Positions 39,202 to 48,333 are shown, counted from the first letter of the stretch. The stretch: 64,000 nt of DNA from an uncultured Lachnospiraceae bacterium (GCA_947176505.1 CAMWQW010000001.1:62001-126000), one strand, 5' to 3'. Notes: generated from the letters alone by a model not told the origin. Numbers and translations: made by a program.

Positions 39202-39749
39202 GTGCCCTCACCTATTTCTTTCAACGTTTCTTCAATTAAGCTGTCCTGAACGGTTGTATCAATTGCCGCATTCACGACTTTACCTGCCATCAGGGACGCC
39301 AGAACCACCATCTCACGCTTCACTTCATCAACTGCTTTGCTCTTCTCTAATTCAGCTTCCACGCCGGCTCTCTCGATGATCCTTGCCGCCTCTTCTTTTG
39401 CATCCGATACAATCTTGTTCTCATTGGCTAGCGCCTTCTTTCTGGCTTCACCAAGAATCGCCTCAGCCTCTTTATCTATATCTTTCAGCTTGGCTTCGTA
39501 CTCTTCTTTCAGCGCCCGCGCATTTTCCATGTCAGCCGCAGCATTCTCGAGTTCACTCTTAATCCTGTTTTGTCTGTTCTGCATCATATCTCTTACAGGA
39601 TTAAACAAAAAATGGGATGCAATCAAGAACAAAGTAAATACAGCAATGATCATCAAAACGGAATCGGCGATCAGCTGCAGATCCAAGTCAAAAAGCCTCG
39701 GCTCCATCTCTGCAGATGCCAGTACCATATGTGCTGCTAATGTACTCAA
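39189..39749 (-). CDS. atpF: ATP synthase b subunit
   Basis: A 186-residue b subunit. One membrane span (about 28-48, VLMIIAVFTLFLIASHFLF) is followed by a long Ala/Glu/Lys coiled coil (FNPVRDMMQNRQNRIKSELE onward) that forms the stator. The preferred start is TTG at 39749, eight bases after GGAGG; an ATG seven codons later (39728) lacks a ribosome site. Confidence 0.95.
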   Translation of the reverse strand: MSTLAAHMVLASAEMEPRLFDLDLQLIADSVLMIIAVFTLFLIASHFLFNPVRDMMQNRQNRIKSELENAAADMENARALKEEYEAKLKDIDKEAEAILGEARKKALANENKIVSDAKEEAARIIERAGVEAELEKSKAVDEVKREMVVLASLMAGKVVNAAIDTTVQDSLIEETLKEIGEGTWLS

Positions 39750-39838
39750 GCTCTTATCCTCCTTTCTTTACACGATTTTGTACCTTTCGCAAGCAGGAAT
39801 ACCTTTCATAATATTTCTAAGTTCTTCTCTGCTCACAG

Positions 39839-39924
39839 AGAATGCATCTTTACGCATTCTCTTAGACATAACTATAGTTGTACTTAGGCTGTGTCCTATA
39901 CAGCCTTAGTATAACTTTATGTCT
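39839..39924 (-). repeat. Intercistronic structured repeat, copy B (atpE-atpF)
   Basis: The same two-hairpin plan as copy A: AGAATGC/GCATTCT (39839-39860) next to a long hairpin (39864-39924) with outer arms AGACATAA and TTATGTCT and inner arms AGGCTGT/ACAGCCT. Relative to copy A, a G-C pair has become A-T in the outer arm, and inner-arm bases change in matching pairs. It fills most of the 177-bp gap between atpE and atpF. Confidence 0.8.
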
Positions 39925-39926
39925 TT

Positions 39927-40199
<273 letters not shown>

Positions 40200-40217
40200 T
40201 TAGTCTTATAAAAAATT

Positions 40218-40285
40218 GAGCTCCGCTCAGTTGTGAGCTTCATTCAATTGTGAGCTTCGCTCAATTACAAGCTTTGCTTCGCAAA
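40218..40285 (-). repeat. Tandem 17-bp mini-hairpin repeats (atpB-atpE)
   Basis: Three tandem 17-bp units (40218-40234, 40235-40251, 40252-40268) each begin GAGCT and contain a short palindrome with a three-base loop. A fourth hairpin, TTTGC-TTC-GCAAA (40273-40285), follows. On the minus (mRNA) strand the third and fourth hairpins contain GCGAAGC, a heptamer known in DNA to make an unusually stable mini-hairpin. Location: the 129-bp gap between atpB and atpE. Confidence 0.75.
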
Positions 40286-40313
40286 CTCATAAATACTGTA
40301 ATATCTGGTTTAC

Positions 40314-41036
40314 CTACTCCTCTGTTGTGCAGGCATCTGTGATGTATGTCATCGTCAACATACAGAATACATATGTCTGGATTGCTCCGGAGAACAGATC
40401 AAAGTACACATGCAACGCTGCCGGCCACACAAGCGCTATTTTAGAGAGTAGTCCATATACGAGCGCCGTCATAACAGTGCCCGATAAGACATTCGCAAAC
40501 AAACGCAATGACAACGAAACCGGAACTGCCACATCACCGATAATATTAATCGGCGCCCATATAGGCCACGGGTCACACAGTCCTGCGATAACTCCCTTTA
40601 CCTTCTGGTATTTAAACTTGTTGAAATGAATCAACGTAAACGTCATAATACCCATGGCAAACGTCACACCGTAATCTGCTGTCGGCGGTCTAAGCCCAAA
40701 CAGTCCCGAGATATTACTGAGCAGAATAAAAATAAAGATGGTTCCAATATAATTACGGAATTTCGGACTAAATTTACCCATAACTCCGCCGATCATATTG
40801 TCTAACATCTCTACCACAAGTTCTGCGATATTCTGGAAAGTACCCGGAACGTCCGACGCATGTTTGACAGCGCGGTTTGCCGCAATGCAGAAGCCGATGA
40901 TTACAAGCATGACAATCAGCACACATACATGCGTTGTCGTAATCCATACAGTTTGCCCGAACAGTTCGTACGAAAAAACTCCATGAATCATAAAGTCAAT
41001 ATCAGCACCTGCAGATAGAAGAATTCCCTGTCCCAT
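40314..41036 (-). CDS. atpB: ATP synthase a subunit
   Basis: A 240-residue a subunit with about five to six spans. The essential stator Arg is in SLRLFANVLSGTVMTAL, and NIIGDVAVPVSLSLRL and the C-terminal AIQTYVFCMLTMTYI helix are normal. It forms the ion half-channels beside the c-ring. AGGAGGTGATAGC precedes ATG. Confidence 0.97.
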   Translation of the reverse strand: MGQGILLSAGADIDFMIHGVFSYELFGQTVWITTTHVCVLIVMLVIIGFCIAANRAVKHASDVPGTFQNIAELVVEMLDNMIGGVMGKFSPKFRNYIGTIFIFILLSNISGLFGLRPPTADYGVTFAMGIMTFTLIHFNKFKYQKVKGVIAGLCDPWPIWAPINIIGDVAVPVSLSLRLFANVLSGTVMTALVYGLLSKIALVWPAALHVYFDLFSGAIQTYVFCMLTMTYITDACTTEE

Positions 41037-41061
41037 GCTATCACCTCCTCATTCTATTATG

Positions 41062-41451
41062 CTATATTTTGAATACTTTCTCACTAATCTTGTGCAGCCA
41101 TGGGTTCAAGTACGCTGATACTTTCATCCCCATATAACCGCAAAACATCAATATCGGATTCGCAAAATCCGTATAAATCAACACGAACATAACAAGCACA
41201 AGCACAAAATACCTGATCAGGTTGTTTGTTCCGATTGTCTTTGCCGCCTGCTTGGATGCCTGTTCCATTCCCCTGTCTAAAGACCACCACATATGTACGG
41301 AACCAGCAATGGCAAGTACAACTCCTATCCAAAGTCCTAAACTGTAAGAAACTTCTCTCGAAAAAAATAATAACACTACTTGAAACACAATGCCGTACAG
41401 AAAAATGCCCAGACACAGATTAAACAACGTCGGATCAATTTTCTTCTTCAT
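41062..41451 (-). CDS. atpI: ATP synthase I-like membrane protein (AtpI)
   Basis: A 129-residue protein with four predicted spans (about 10-30, 36-54, 78-93 and 97-112). In other bacteria AtpI-type proteins help assemble the c-ring or take up Mg2+. Its position just before atpB is the standard one. Sequence conservation in this family is poor, so context weighs heavily. The start is four bases after the atpZ stop. Confidence 0.8.
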   Translation of the reverse strand: MKKKIDPTLFNLCLGIFLYGIVFQVVLLFFSREVSYSLGLWIGVVLAIAGSVHMWWSLDRGMEQASKQAAKTIGTNNLIRYFVLVLVMFVLIYTDFANPILMFCGYMGMKVSAYLNPWLHKISEKVFKI

Positions 41452-41454
41452 AGC

Positions 41455-41724
41455 TCACTCTTCTTCCTTTTTGTCATCCTGTTTCTTCGTGCTGCGCCTA
41501 CGCGTTACCGCAGGCGTCTCATATATTTTCTTAGCAAATTTGAATACGTTGGTAAACCCTGCCAGCGCACCAATAAAAAAGAGCAGTACAGTCCAATATG
41601 ACGTTCCGAATCTCCGATCAAGAAACATTCCCACAAAAGAACATATAAAAATGGGAACCAGCATGTTGATCGCAAACTGACTTATCATCATAAGAGCCTG
41701 ATAAACGTTTTTGTTATACTTCAC
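41455..41724 (-). CDS. AtpZ/AtpI-family membrane protein
   Basis: An 89-residue protein with two spans (SQFAINMLVPIFICSFVGMF and YWTVLLFFIGALAGFTNVFK) separated by the LDRRFGTSYW loop typical of AtpZ, and a charged tail rich in Lys and Glu. The chosen start is GTG at 41724, with AAGGGAAAGG upstream; a TTG six codons earlier has no ribosome site. First gene of the atp operon. Confidence 0.85.
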   Translation of the reverse strand: MKYNKNVYQALMMISQFAINMLVPIFICSFVGMFLDRRFGTSYWTVLLFFIGALAGFTNVFKFAKKIYETPAVTRRRSTKKQDDKKEEE

Positions 41725-41768
41725 TGCCTTTCCCTTCTTCAACTTGGAAAATATCGCCTACGTATAAA

Positions 41769-41797
41769 ATTATACTCACTTAAAGTGCTTATGTCCA
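41769..41797 (-). promoter_or_regulatory. atp operon promoter
   Basis: TGGACA, a 17-bp spacer and TATAAT on the minus strand. The spacer contains the perfect 11-bp palindrome CACTT-T-AAGTG, which could be a repressor site. Confidence 0.8.
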
Positions 41798-41818
41798 GTA
41801 AAATTGACATAAATGACA

Positions 41819-41847
41819 TTGACTTTTTTGCATTGTCAGTGTAACGT
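41819..41847 (+). promoter_or_regulatory. Promoter of the DUF402 gene
   Basis: TTGACT, a 17-bp spacer and TAACGT. The -10 is weak. It is back to back with the atp promoter. Confidence 0.4.
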
Positions 41848-41896
41848 AACGTGTAAGAACAACAATACGTAACTTTCGCTATCCACAGGAGGTACT

Positions 41897-42385
41897 ATGG
41901 CAGATCCGATTTTATATCGCAAAAGACTGATTCCGGAAGAATGTATCTTATTAAAAGATGACACAGTGCTATACAGAGACGAGCAAATCATTGTGACCGG
42001 CTGGAATTCCTTAAAACCTCGCAAAGACCTGCATCATGGTTTCTCATGTTACTATCTGTCAGATGGCATCAAAGTAAGCCGATTCTATAAAGAAGATAAT
42101 TCTCTGCTCTTCTGGTACTGCGATATTGTTGATTACGATTATGACCGGTCTGCCGATACATATATCGTTACGGATCTTCTGGCGGACGTCGTTGTGTATC
42201 CTGACGGTTTTGTGAAAGTTGTCGATTTAGACGAACTGGTTACCGCCAGAGAATCCGGCATTCTGTCTGAACATATGCTGAAAAAAGCTCTGCTCCGTCT
42301 GGATTATCTACTCAATATAATCTACGCCGGTGATTTTCCTGCACTGCAGAAACCTACTGAAGACTATATCAGCTCTTGTCAATAG
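41897..42385 (+). CDS. DUF402 family protein
   Basis: A 162-residue protein with the DUF402 core (FWYCDIVDYDY and TDLLADVVVYPDGFVKVVDLDEL), a beta-barrel fold with acidic metal-ligand residues. Characterised relatives (Ntdp-like and FomD) are nucleoside di- or triphosphate or nucleotidyl hydrolases, so a metal-dependent phosphohydrolase is likely, but the substrate is not known. AGGAGG precedes ATG. Its 3' end overlaps the convergent SleB-type gene by 7 bp. Confidence 0.85.
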   Translation: MADPILYRKRLIPEECILLKDDTVLYRDEQIIVTGWNSLKPRKDLHHGFSCYYLSDGIKVSRFYKEDNSLLFWYCDIVDYDYDRSADTYIVTDLLADVVVYPDGFVKVVDLDELVTARESGILSEHMLKKALLRLDYLLNIIYAGDFPALQKPTEDYISSCQ

Positions 42386-43578
42386 AAAATATGACCGCCG
42401 ATTGTATATTTGGGCGTAATGCCTTCAACCGGAGTTCTGAAGTAAACACAGTTCCCCACGGTTGTAGTGCCGCTCATGACCTCATCTGCCGCCCTGTAGC
42501 AGTCCGCATTCGCTCTTCCCTCTGACAGTGCCAGCGCTAATCTTCCGCTCGCCACAGGGGAAAATTGTTTATTTTGATATATAACACCCGTTACCGTGTC
42601 CGGATAAACTGAGCTCAACACTCTGTTAATCACTACAGAACCTACTGCAACTTTTCCGACATAGGGTTCTGCTCCCGCTTCACAATAAATCAGGTTCGCC
42701 AGCAAATATCTGTCTCCCTCTGCAAAAGTCACCTCTGAAATATCCCGCCAGCTCGATTGCGCCGCCAGTTCAGCCATACGGATTTCTTCTGCCAGCTTAG
42801 CCCGCAGTGCCGTAAGATTCTCTTCCTGCTCTTTAATCCTCTGCTCATAAGCGAGAGCTTCCGCCTCCGCTTCCGAAATCTGTGCCGCCGTTGCATTGAT
42901 GGAGCTGGATGTCTGATTCACCAGTCCCGTCACACGGTTCTGCTCCGCAACCACCTGCGTTTTATACTCATCCAGTTCTACTTTATCTTTTTCCAATTCT
43001 TCCAAGGCAAGCTGCAGTTCCGCCTCCTTAGCCTCCATCTTTGCCTGCGCGTCCTTATAGTCTTGTAATACTTTCTGCTGATAAGCTGATAATTGTTCAA
43101 TATAATTATTTCTGTTTAAGAAATCAGAGAAGCTTCCTGCCGACAAGAACATTTCCAGATACAGATAATCGCTTCTCTCATACATGAACTGAATCTGCAG
43201 CTTCATCGTTTCATACTGATCGTCTTTGAGCTGAATCGCCTCTTCCAGTTCACTCTGCACCTGCAAAATCTTATCGTTCATCGTTTCTATCTCGGTTTCT
43301 TTATCGTCAATCTTAGCTTCCAGATCGCTCAAATTATTACTCACCTGAGAAAGCTCGGTATTTAAAGTTGACAATGTGCCTTGCAGGGAATCTTTCTGCT
43401 CATTTAATCCTTCCAGCCTGTCCTCCGTCTGATCCAGCTTGGATTCCGTATCCTTCTTCTCCTGTTCAGCCTGATTAATCTTCTGACGAGTCTCCTCCGT
43501 CGCTTGAACGGTGACGGTTGCAAGTCCCAGCAACAGAACCATCGTCATTAAGACAGCCGCCTTCCGCTTACCTCTCAT
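42379..43578 (-). CDS. Secreted coiled-coil cell wall hydrolase (SleB/Hydrolase_2 domain)
   Basis: A 399-residue secreted protein. A signal peptide (about 1-27, AVLMTMVLLLGLATVTVQA) is followed by a long coiled coil (about 28-255, like PcsB/CwlO hydrolases) and a C-terminal Hydrolase_2 domain with catalytic Glu in NLIYCEAGAEPYVGKVAVGS, the family of the spore cortex-lytic enzyme SleB. The coiled coil suggests control by an FtsEX-like partner. ATG at 43578 is six bases after GGAGG. It is in an operon after rpiB. Confidence 0.9.
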   Translation of the reverse strand: MRGKRKAAVLMTMVLLLGLATVTVQATEETRQKINQAEQEKKDTESKLDQTEDRLEGLNEQKDSLQGTLSTLNTELSQVSNNLSDLEAKIDDKETEIETMNDKILQVQSELEEAIQLKDDQYETMKLQIQFMYERSDYLYLEMFLSAGSFSDFLNRNNYIEQLSAYQQKVLQDYKDAQAKMEAKEAELQLALEELEKDKVELDEYKTQVVAEQNRVTGLVNQTSSSINATAAQISEAEAEALAYEQRIKEQEENLTALRAKLAEEIRMAELAAQSSWRDISEVTFAEGDRYLLANLIYCEAGAEPYVGKVAVGSVVINRVLSSVYPDTVTGVIYQNKQFSPVASGRLALALSEGRANADCYRAADEVMSGTTTVGNCVYFRTPVEGITPKYTIGGHIFY

Positions 43579-43604
43579 AAGTTTCCTCCGTATTACCACC
43601 GTAA

Positions 43605-44033
43605 CTATTGTTCAATCAATCCCACTCTTCTTTCATGCTTCTCTTCCGCGGAAAATTCCGTATTAAGAAAAGCATCTACAATGCTGATTGCAAGATTGGG
43701 ACCGACAATTCCGCCTCCCATGGCAAGAACATTCGCATCATTATGCAGTCTTGTCATCTGTGCAGTCAATGTATCCGCACACAATGCACAACGAATCCCC
43801 TTGACCTTATTTGCCGTAATAGAAATGCCTATACCTGTTGTACAGATAACAATACCTTTCTCGCACTCGCCACTTGCTACCGCCTCAGCGACAGCTCGTC
43901 CATAAATAGGATAATCGCAGGAACTTTTATCTGCACATCCATAGTCTTTGCATTCGATTCCCTGTTCTTTAAGATGAGAGATAATCACCTCTTTCAAATC
44001 ATATCCGCCGTGGTCGCTGCCTATTGCTATCAT
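43605..44033 (-). CDS. rpiB: Ribose-5-phosphate isomerase B
   Basis: A 142-residue RpiB/LacAB-family isomerase, interconverting ribose 5-phosphate and ribulose 5-phosphate. It begins MIAIGSDHGGYDLKEVI. The phosphate-loop region VICTTGIGISITANKVKGIR is present, with Thr where Gly is usual (ICGTGIG), and the ARLHNDANVLAMGG-like block follows. ATG at 44033 is seven bases from GGAGG; an ATG two codons upstream is too close to it. Confidence 0.93.
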   Translation of the reverse strand: MIAIGSDHGGYDLKEVIISHLKEQGIECKDYGCADKSSCDYPIYGRAVAEAVASGECEKGIVICTTGIGISITANKVKGIRCALCADTLTAQMTRLHNDANVLAMGGGIVGPNLAISIVDAFLNTEFSAEEKHERRVGLIEQ

Positions 44034-44065
44034 AGTCATTCCTCCATTCTTTCACTTTACATCTT

Positions 44066-44094
44066 ATTCTATTACATTGCGGGCAGCAATGCAA
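44066..44094 (-). promoter_or_regulatory. Promoter of rpiB and the SleB-type hydrolase
   Basis: TTGCAT, a 17-bp spacer and TAGAAT on the minus strand, 33 bp before the rpiB start. Confidence 0.6.
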
Positions 44095-44134
44095 ACATTT
44101 ACGTTCCATATTAAAACACCCGTTATTATTTAAG

Positions 44135-45184
44135 TTAAACGGAAATCACTTTATGCCCTGCCGCTTTTAAGAGCCGGTTCATAATTGCCTGCCCGATACC
44201 GGATGTGCCAAACGACTCCGCATATATGATTTCCACGTCCTCATCATCCATCTCTCTCAAAACACTGTACAGTTTTCTCGCAATCATCTTTTCATCATCC
44301 GCTTTACCGACGCTCTTGCATATATCCGCACGGTATACCGCTATGTTGTCATCCGTTCCTATAACACCCGTTTTTTTATTTTGTTTTTTGAAAAAATCGA
44401 TTTGTTCATTGATATATTCTGCCACCCGTCCGGCGTCTCCCGACACAAGTGTCATGTCTCCCTTCGGGGCGTAATGCCTGTACTTCATTCCCGGCGCCTT
44501 AGGTGCCTGTCCTGTATCCGCACGCATCATCGTTTTGTCTTCTTCCACTTCATGAAGAACTTCTTCCAACATCTGCTTCGTGATATATCCCGGGCGAAGT
44601 ATCGTCGGTTCTTCTGTTGTCAAATCTACGATAGTAGATTCCAGTCCGATTTCCACGTCTCCGCTATCTATGATCATATCGATTCTTCCGTCCATATCCT
44701 CCGTCACATATTTCGCCAGCGTAGGACTTGGTCTCCCCGAACGATTCGCACTGGGCGCGGCTATAAAGCCGCCTGCTGCCCGAATCAACTCTCTCGCCAC
44801 CGGATGCATCGGCATACGCACTGCCACCGTATCCAGACCCCCCGTCGTCTCATAGGGAACCCGATTGGACTTCTGAAATATCATTGTGAGCGGTCCCGGC
44901 CAGAATGTCTTGGCAAGTTTCTCCGCATTCTCCGGTATCTCACGTACAATAACCCCCAAATCATCCATATCAGCAATATGCACAATTAGCGGATTATCGG
45001 ATGGTCTTCCTTTTGCTCTGTAAATCTTCTCGGAAGATAACGGATTTAAAGCATCCCCTCCCAGACCATACACCGTCTCTGTGGGAAATGCAACCAGACC
45101 GCCCTCTTTAATGATATTTCCCGCCTCTCTCATAAGCGACGCATCGATATGTTGGTCATTCACTCGGATCAGCTTCGTCTTCAC
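44135..45184 (-). CDS. ywlC: Threonylcarbamoyl-AMP synthase (Sua5/YwlC type)
   Basis: A 349-residue enzyme making threonylcarbamoyl-adenylate for tRNA t6A37. The YrdC/TsaC domain has FPTETVYGLGGDAL, KGRPSDNPLIVHI, GPLTMIF, PSANRSGRPSPT and the SxVDLT-type loop. A C-terminal Sua5 domain (about 235-349) is joined by the PGMKYRHYAP linker. This is the long two-domain form. It lies 16 bp after cwlD, in the same operon. Confidence 0.95.
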   Translation of the reverse strand: MKTKLIRVNDQHIDASLMREAGNIIKEGGLVAFPTETVYGLGGDALNPLSSEKIYRAKGRPSDNPLIVHIADMDDLGVIVREIPENAEKLAKTFWPGPLTMIFQKSNRVPYETTGGLDTVAVRMPMHPVARELIRAAGGFIAAPSANRSGRPSPTLAKYVTEDMDGRIDMIIDSGDVEIGLESTIVDLTTEEPTILRPGYITKQMLEEVLHEVEEDKTMMRADTGQAPKAPGMKYRHYAPKGDMTLVSGDAGRVAEYINEQIDFFKKQNKKTGVIGTDDNIAVYRADICKSVGKADDEKMIARKLYSVLREMDDEDVEIIYAESFGTSGIGQAIMNRLLKAAGHKVISV

Positions 45185-45200
45185 CAGTTTATCCTTCCTA

Positions 45201-45938
45201 CTACAAAATGCTATTCAAATACTGCACGATTGCCATATGGATTGCCCATGCCACTTTCTCCTGATAAAGCTCTGACGATAATTTCTGCGCTTCCTCATAA
45301 TTAGAAAGAAATCCGCACTCCACAATCACAATCGGCGTGGATGTCTTCTTGAGCAGATAATAGCTGTCGTTCGCTTTCGCCTGTCTTGCATTATCTCTAT
45401 CCAGTTCCAGTGCCATAACACGCTGTATCCGTTCCGCCAGCTCCTTACTCTTATCGCTGTTCGCATAATAAAATGCCTGTGCACCGTGCACATATTCCTC
45501 ATGATAGCTGTTCTGATGTATGCTCACGGTCAGCTCCGGCTGGCGCTCTTCAATGATTGCCACCCGGTTTTTCATATCCTGTACCTTCTTATTAGATGCA
45601 TTCTCATCATACAGTCCGGCATCTGATTCTCTTGTCAATATAACATCAATATCCTGCATCTCCAAAAATTTCTGTAATTTTAGTGCGATCTGCAGATTGA
45701 TATCTTTCTCCAGACTCCCGTCTACACTGACTTTGCCCGGATCCGCTCCTCCATGACCGGCATCAATCACTACACACGGACGCTCTTCGCGTTCCTTACG
45801 TATCTCCACATCTCCCGAAGATACCTTCGCCGCCATCCTGCTGCCGCCTCTTACAATAAAGAATGCTGCTACAAGCATCAGCGCAAATAATATGGTTCTG
45901 ACAATTTTTTCATAATCTTCCGGCTTCTTTTCCCTCAT
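45201..45938 (-). CDS. cwlD: N-acetylmuramoyl-L-alanine amidase (CwlD-like)
   Basis: A 245-residue protein with an N-terminal membrane anchor (about 12-26) and an Amidase_3 zinc domain: VIDAGHGGADPG (first His ligand), the KDINLQIALKLQKFL helix with Glu upstream, SIHQNS (second His), and the catalytic Glu in IVIVECGFLSNYEEA. CwlD makes muramic-delta-lactam in spore cortex together with PdaA. The anchor, small size and spore-type neighbour support CwlD; a vegetative amidase is possible. Confidence 0.88.
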   Translation of the reverse strand: MREKKPEDYEKIVRTILFALMLVAAFFIVRGGSRMAAKVSSGDVEIRKEREERPCVVIDAGHGGADPGKVSVDGSLEKDINLQIALKLQKFLEMQDIDVILTRESDAGLYDENASNKKVQDMKNRVAIIEERQPELTVSIHQNSYHEEYVHGAQAFYYANSDKSKELAERIQRVMALELDRDNARQAKANDSYYLLKKTSTPIVIVECGFLSNYEEAQKLSSELYQEKVAWAIHMAIVQYLNSIL

Positions 45939-46015
45939 ATTTCATTCCTAACATTACCGCCTTTATAAATGCATATGAAGAAATCCCATGAAAAATGCTG
46001 ATGCATCAAAGTACT

Positions 46016-47716
46016 CTATGGTTGATTCATATATTCCTCGATTACATCCCAGATAGAAGCTGTCTCAAATCCAAGCTTCCACTCCGCCACTCCTGCAATC
46101 CCGTATTTGCTCATAATATTAAGTTTTACGCGGATAGAATCCGCATCCTCCAGCCATAGCTGATAATAGCTGCTGCCCGACTGATATTCACCATAATTCT
46201 GACATGTTACCTCATCCCACGAAATATCAATGCCATGGTCAGAAATATATTGTTGTGCCAGTTCCATGCCTACCGCCTGACTGCTTACCGTAGTGCCATT
46301 TGTTTCCCATATTCTTGTATAAAACGGAATCGCATTGATCACCTTATTAGCCGGAACTTCCGCGACTGTATCTGCAATGCCTTTCTCCACAAAGTTAATG
46401 GATGCAACAGACCCTGCTGTTTCACTGCCATTATAGTGCTCGTCATATCCCATGATAATAACATAATCCGCTACAACGCCCTGTTCTTTCCTATTATAAT
46501 GGCTGGTATAGCCCATTGGGACATAATTATCCACCGACAGTACAAGCCCATGCTGTCTACAGGGGATTGACAGTTCTCTGATAAATTCTATAAAAGGTTC
46601 CCCGGCATCCAGACTGATATTCTCAAAGTCAACATTAATACCGTCCAAATCATACGCCAGTGCGGTATCAATAAGCCCGTTTATCAGATAAGTTCTGGTG
46701 CTCGTCCCCGCAAGGACTTCATAAGTATCTACACCTTCATTGGTGAAATTATCTACTAATCCCCATACTTCCAACCCCATATTATGCGCCTGCGTCACAT
46801 ATTCCGTCGTCGCATTGCTTGTAAAATTCCCCGCATTATCACTTAAAGCAAACCATGTGGGTGATATCACATTAATGCTTTTTGTCTGCGACATAACTTC
46901 CGAAAGGGTGTCGTTACCTGCCACACCCGCCACCGCATGCCATGCAAGATTAATCTTATGGTCGCGCGTGTTGGATTCATATACCGGTTCTACATAATCC
47001 GTCACCGGACTGGGCGTATCCGTAAACGGCTCGCTCAATTTCTTATTCTCCACATATCCGATGAAGGCATCCCCGGTCTTCACCTTCGTCCATGTCTCCA
47101 TCTTCTCTAATATGATAACCTTCTCTCCCTCAGAAACATCTGTCAGGATATCGCTCTTGACACCACCCTGATAACGCACTTGCGTGTCTTTGGTAATCGT
47201 CGCCACCTGACGCTCATCCCACTGAGTATAAATCTGCATATGATTCGGTTCTGTGTATAATGCATAAGAGAAATTAGCGTATTCCTTCACAAAATCTGCC
47301 GCCACATACAACGTATCCCCTTCATATCTGGCAATAATATACGCTCTGCTTCCCTCTGCGTCTTCCGTTGACACTTTCACCGTCGTTGAACCTATCGGCA
47401 CACTGACGATTGCATTCGGCAATGTATACAACAGCAAATTCTCTTTCCTGTCTTCATAAAATCTATCGTTAAAGTATTTGTGTACCGTCGCAAAATCAAA
47501 ATAGCACACCCCGTCCCAAAGTTTGGCATGTTCTTCAATCTGCTCGTCCTGTAAAATAATCGGGACATCATCGCTGCCCATAATTCCAAAATATTCCGTC
47601 AGATCCGCTCGTTCCTTAGAATAAGAATATCTCTCTGCTAATTTGGCTCCAAAGCCTATCCCCGCAACCACGATAATAAGGACGATCGCGATTAGTACCG
47701 GCATTATTTTCTTCAT
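46016..47716 (-). CDS. GH18-family glycosidase with SH3-like domain
   Basis: A 566-residue protein with an N-terminal anchor span (about 4-23), a beta-rich region (50-160), a bacterial SH3-like domain (about 170-230; VRYQGGVKSDILTDVSEGEK) and a GH18 TIM barrel (250-566). The chitinase-type motif is DGINVDFENIS with catalytic Glu365. Spore proteins YaaH/SleL combine similar catalytic domains with LysM units; here SH3 replaces LysM. It probably cleaves cortex or wall glycan. First gene of the operon with cwlD and ywlC. Confidence 0.88.
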   Translation of the reverse strand: MKKIMPVLIAIVLIIVVAGIGFGAKLAERYSYSKERADLTEYFGIMGSDDVPIILQDEQIEEHAKLWDGVCYFDFATVHKYFNDRFYEDRKENLLLYTLPNAIVSVPIGSTTVKVSTEDAEGSRAYIIARYEGDTLYVAADFVKEYANFSYALYTEPNHMQIYTQWDERQVATITKDTQVRYQGGVKSDILTDVSEGEKVIILEKMETWTKVKTGDAFIGYVENKKLSEPFTDTPSPVTDYVEPVYESNTRDHKINLAWHAVAGVAGNDTLSEVMSQTKSINVISPTWFALSDNAGNFTSNATTEYVTQAHNMGLEVWGLVDNFTNEGVDTYEVLAGTSTRTYLINGLIDTALAYDLDGINVDFENISLDAGEPFIEFIRELSIPCRQHGLVLSVDNYVPMGYTSHYNRKEQGVVADYVIIMGYDEHYNGSETAGSVASINFVEKGIADTVAEVPANKVINAIPFYTRIWETNGTTVSSQAVGMELAQQYISDHGIDISWDEVTCQNYGEYQSGSSYYQLWLEDADSIRVKLNIMSKYGIAGVAEWKLGFETASIWDVIEEYMNQP

Positions 47717-47743
47717 GTATCCAGCTCCTTTCTGACCGTCCTC

Positions 47744-47772
47744 ATTATAACAAACTATTCCCTTTCAGTCAT
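47744..47772 (-). promoter_or_regulatory. Promoter of the GH18-cwlD-ywlC operon
   Basis: ATGACT, a 17-bp spacer and TATAAT on the minus strand, 28 bp before the GH18 start. Confidence 0.65.
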
Positions 47773-48304
47773 TATTATTTTGACATTTTTCGGCAGGAAA
47801 AATATTTGCCCAAGAAATTTCTTAATATAATCTGCCAAATCTCTAAAAGCTGCCTCTTATTTCCTTATATCTATCGGCTACAATTTATACACAGTGCGCA
47901 TAAAGCGGGAACTTCTCGATAGTCTGCTGCGTTCCGTGAATAAATAATGTATTTCATACATATGTTTTCATATATTTTTGCATTCTAACCGATTTCATCC
48001 TAAAATTTAGTCTGCCAAAAAGAGTATTGTGATATACTAACGGCATAAGATATATAAGACGCTGAATAGTTTAAAGATATCCCCGACATGCAAAAATGAA
48101 AAATAACTGTATAACCTACTCATTCCTTGTGAATTATAATTGTGAAATATAGAAAGAAATAAGATATGGTCTATGATCAGGCACACTGCCTATAAGACTC
48201 TCCCCGTCGCATATTCCCTGTTTCGGAGAAATAGATGTTATTTTATGAAATTAACGCACGCTGCCTCCTTCCGCTGCCGACTATCGGAGACATCTTGTAG
48301 TACG

Positions 48305-48333
48305 ATTATAGCCATAATATGACAAAAAAGCAA
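48305..48333 (-). promoter_or_regulatory. Orphan minus-strand promoter candidate
   Basis: TTGCTT, a 17-bp spacer and TATAAT on the minus strand. The nearest minus-strand gene starts 590 bp downstream, so it may drive a non-coding RNA or be chance. Confidence 0.35.

Noticed and set aside
40218-40285. A short CRISPR-like array
   Set aside because: The units abut without spacers, are only 17 bp long and no cas gene is near.
47885-47893. Single perfect DnaA box TTATACACA
   Set aside because: One isolated 9-mer in an AT-rich gap is expected by chance.
48127-48146. TTGTGAA-TTATAA-TTGTGAA as a Rex redox-sensor site
   Set aside because: It is a direct repeat, not the inverted TTGTGA/TCACAA arrangement that Rex needs.
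48235-48300. A 21-codon frame upstream of mecA with a GGAG six bases before ATG
   Set aside because: Too short to judge, no clear promoter of its own, and the mecA promoter lies downstream of it.
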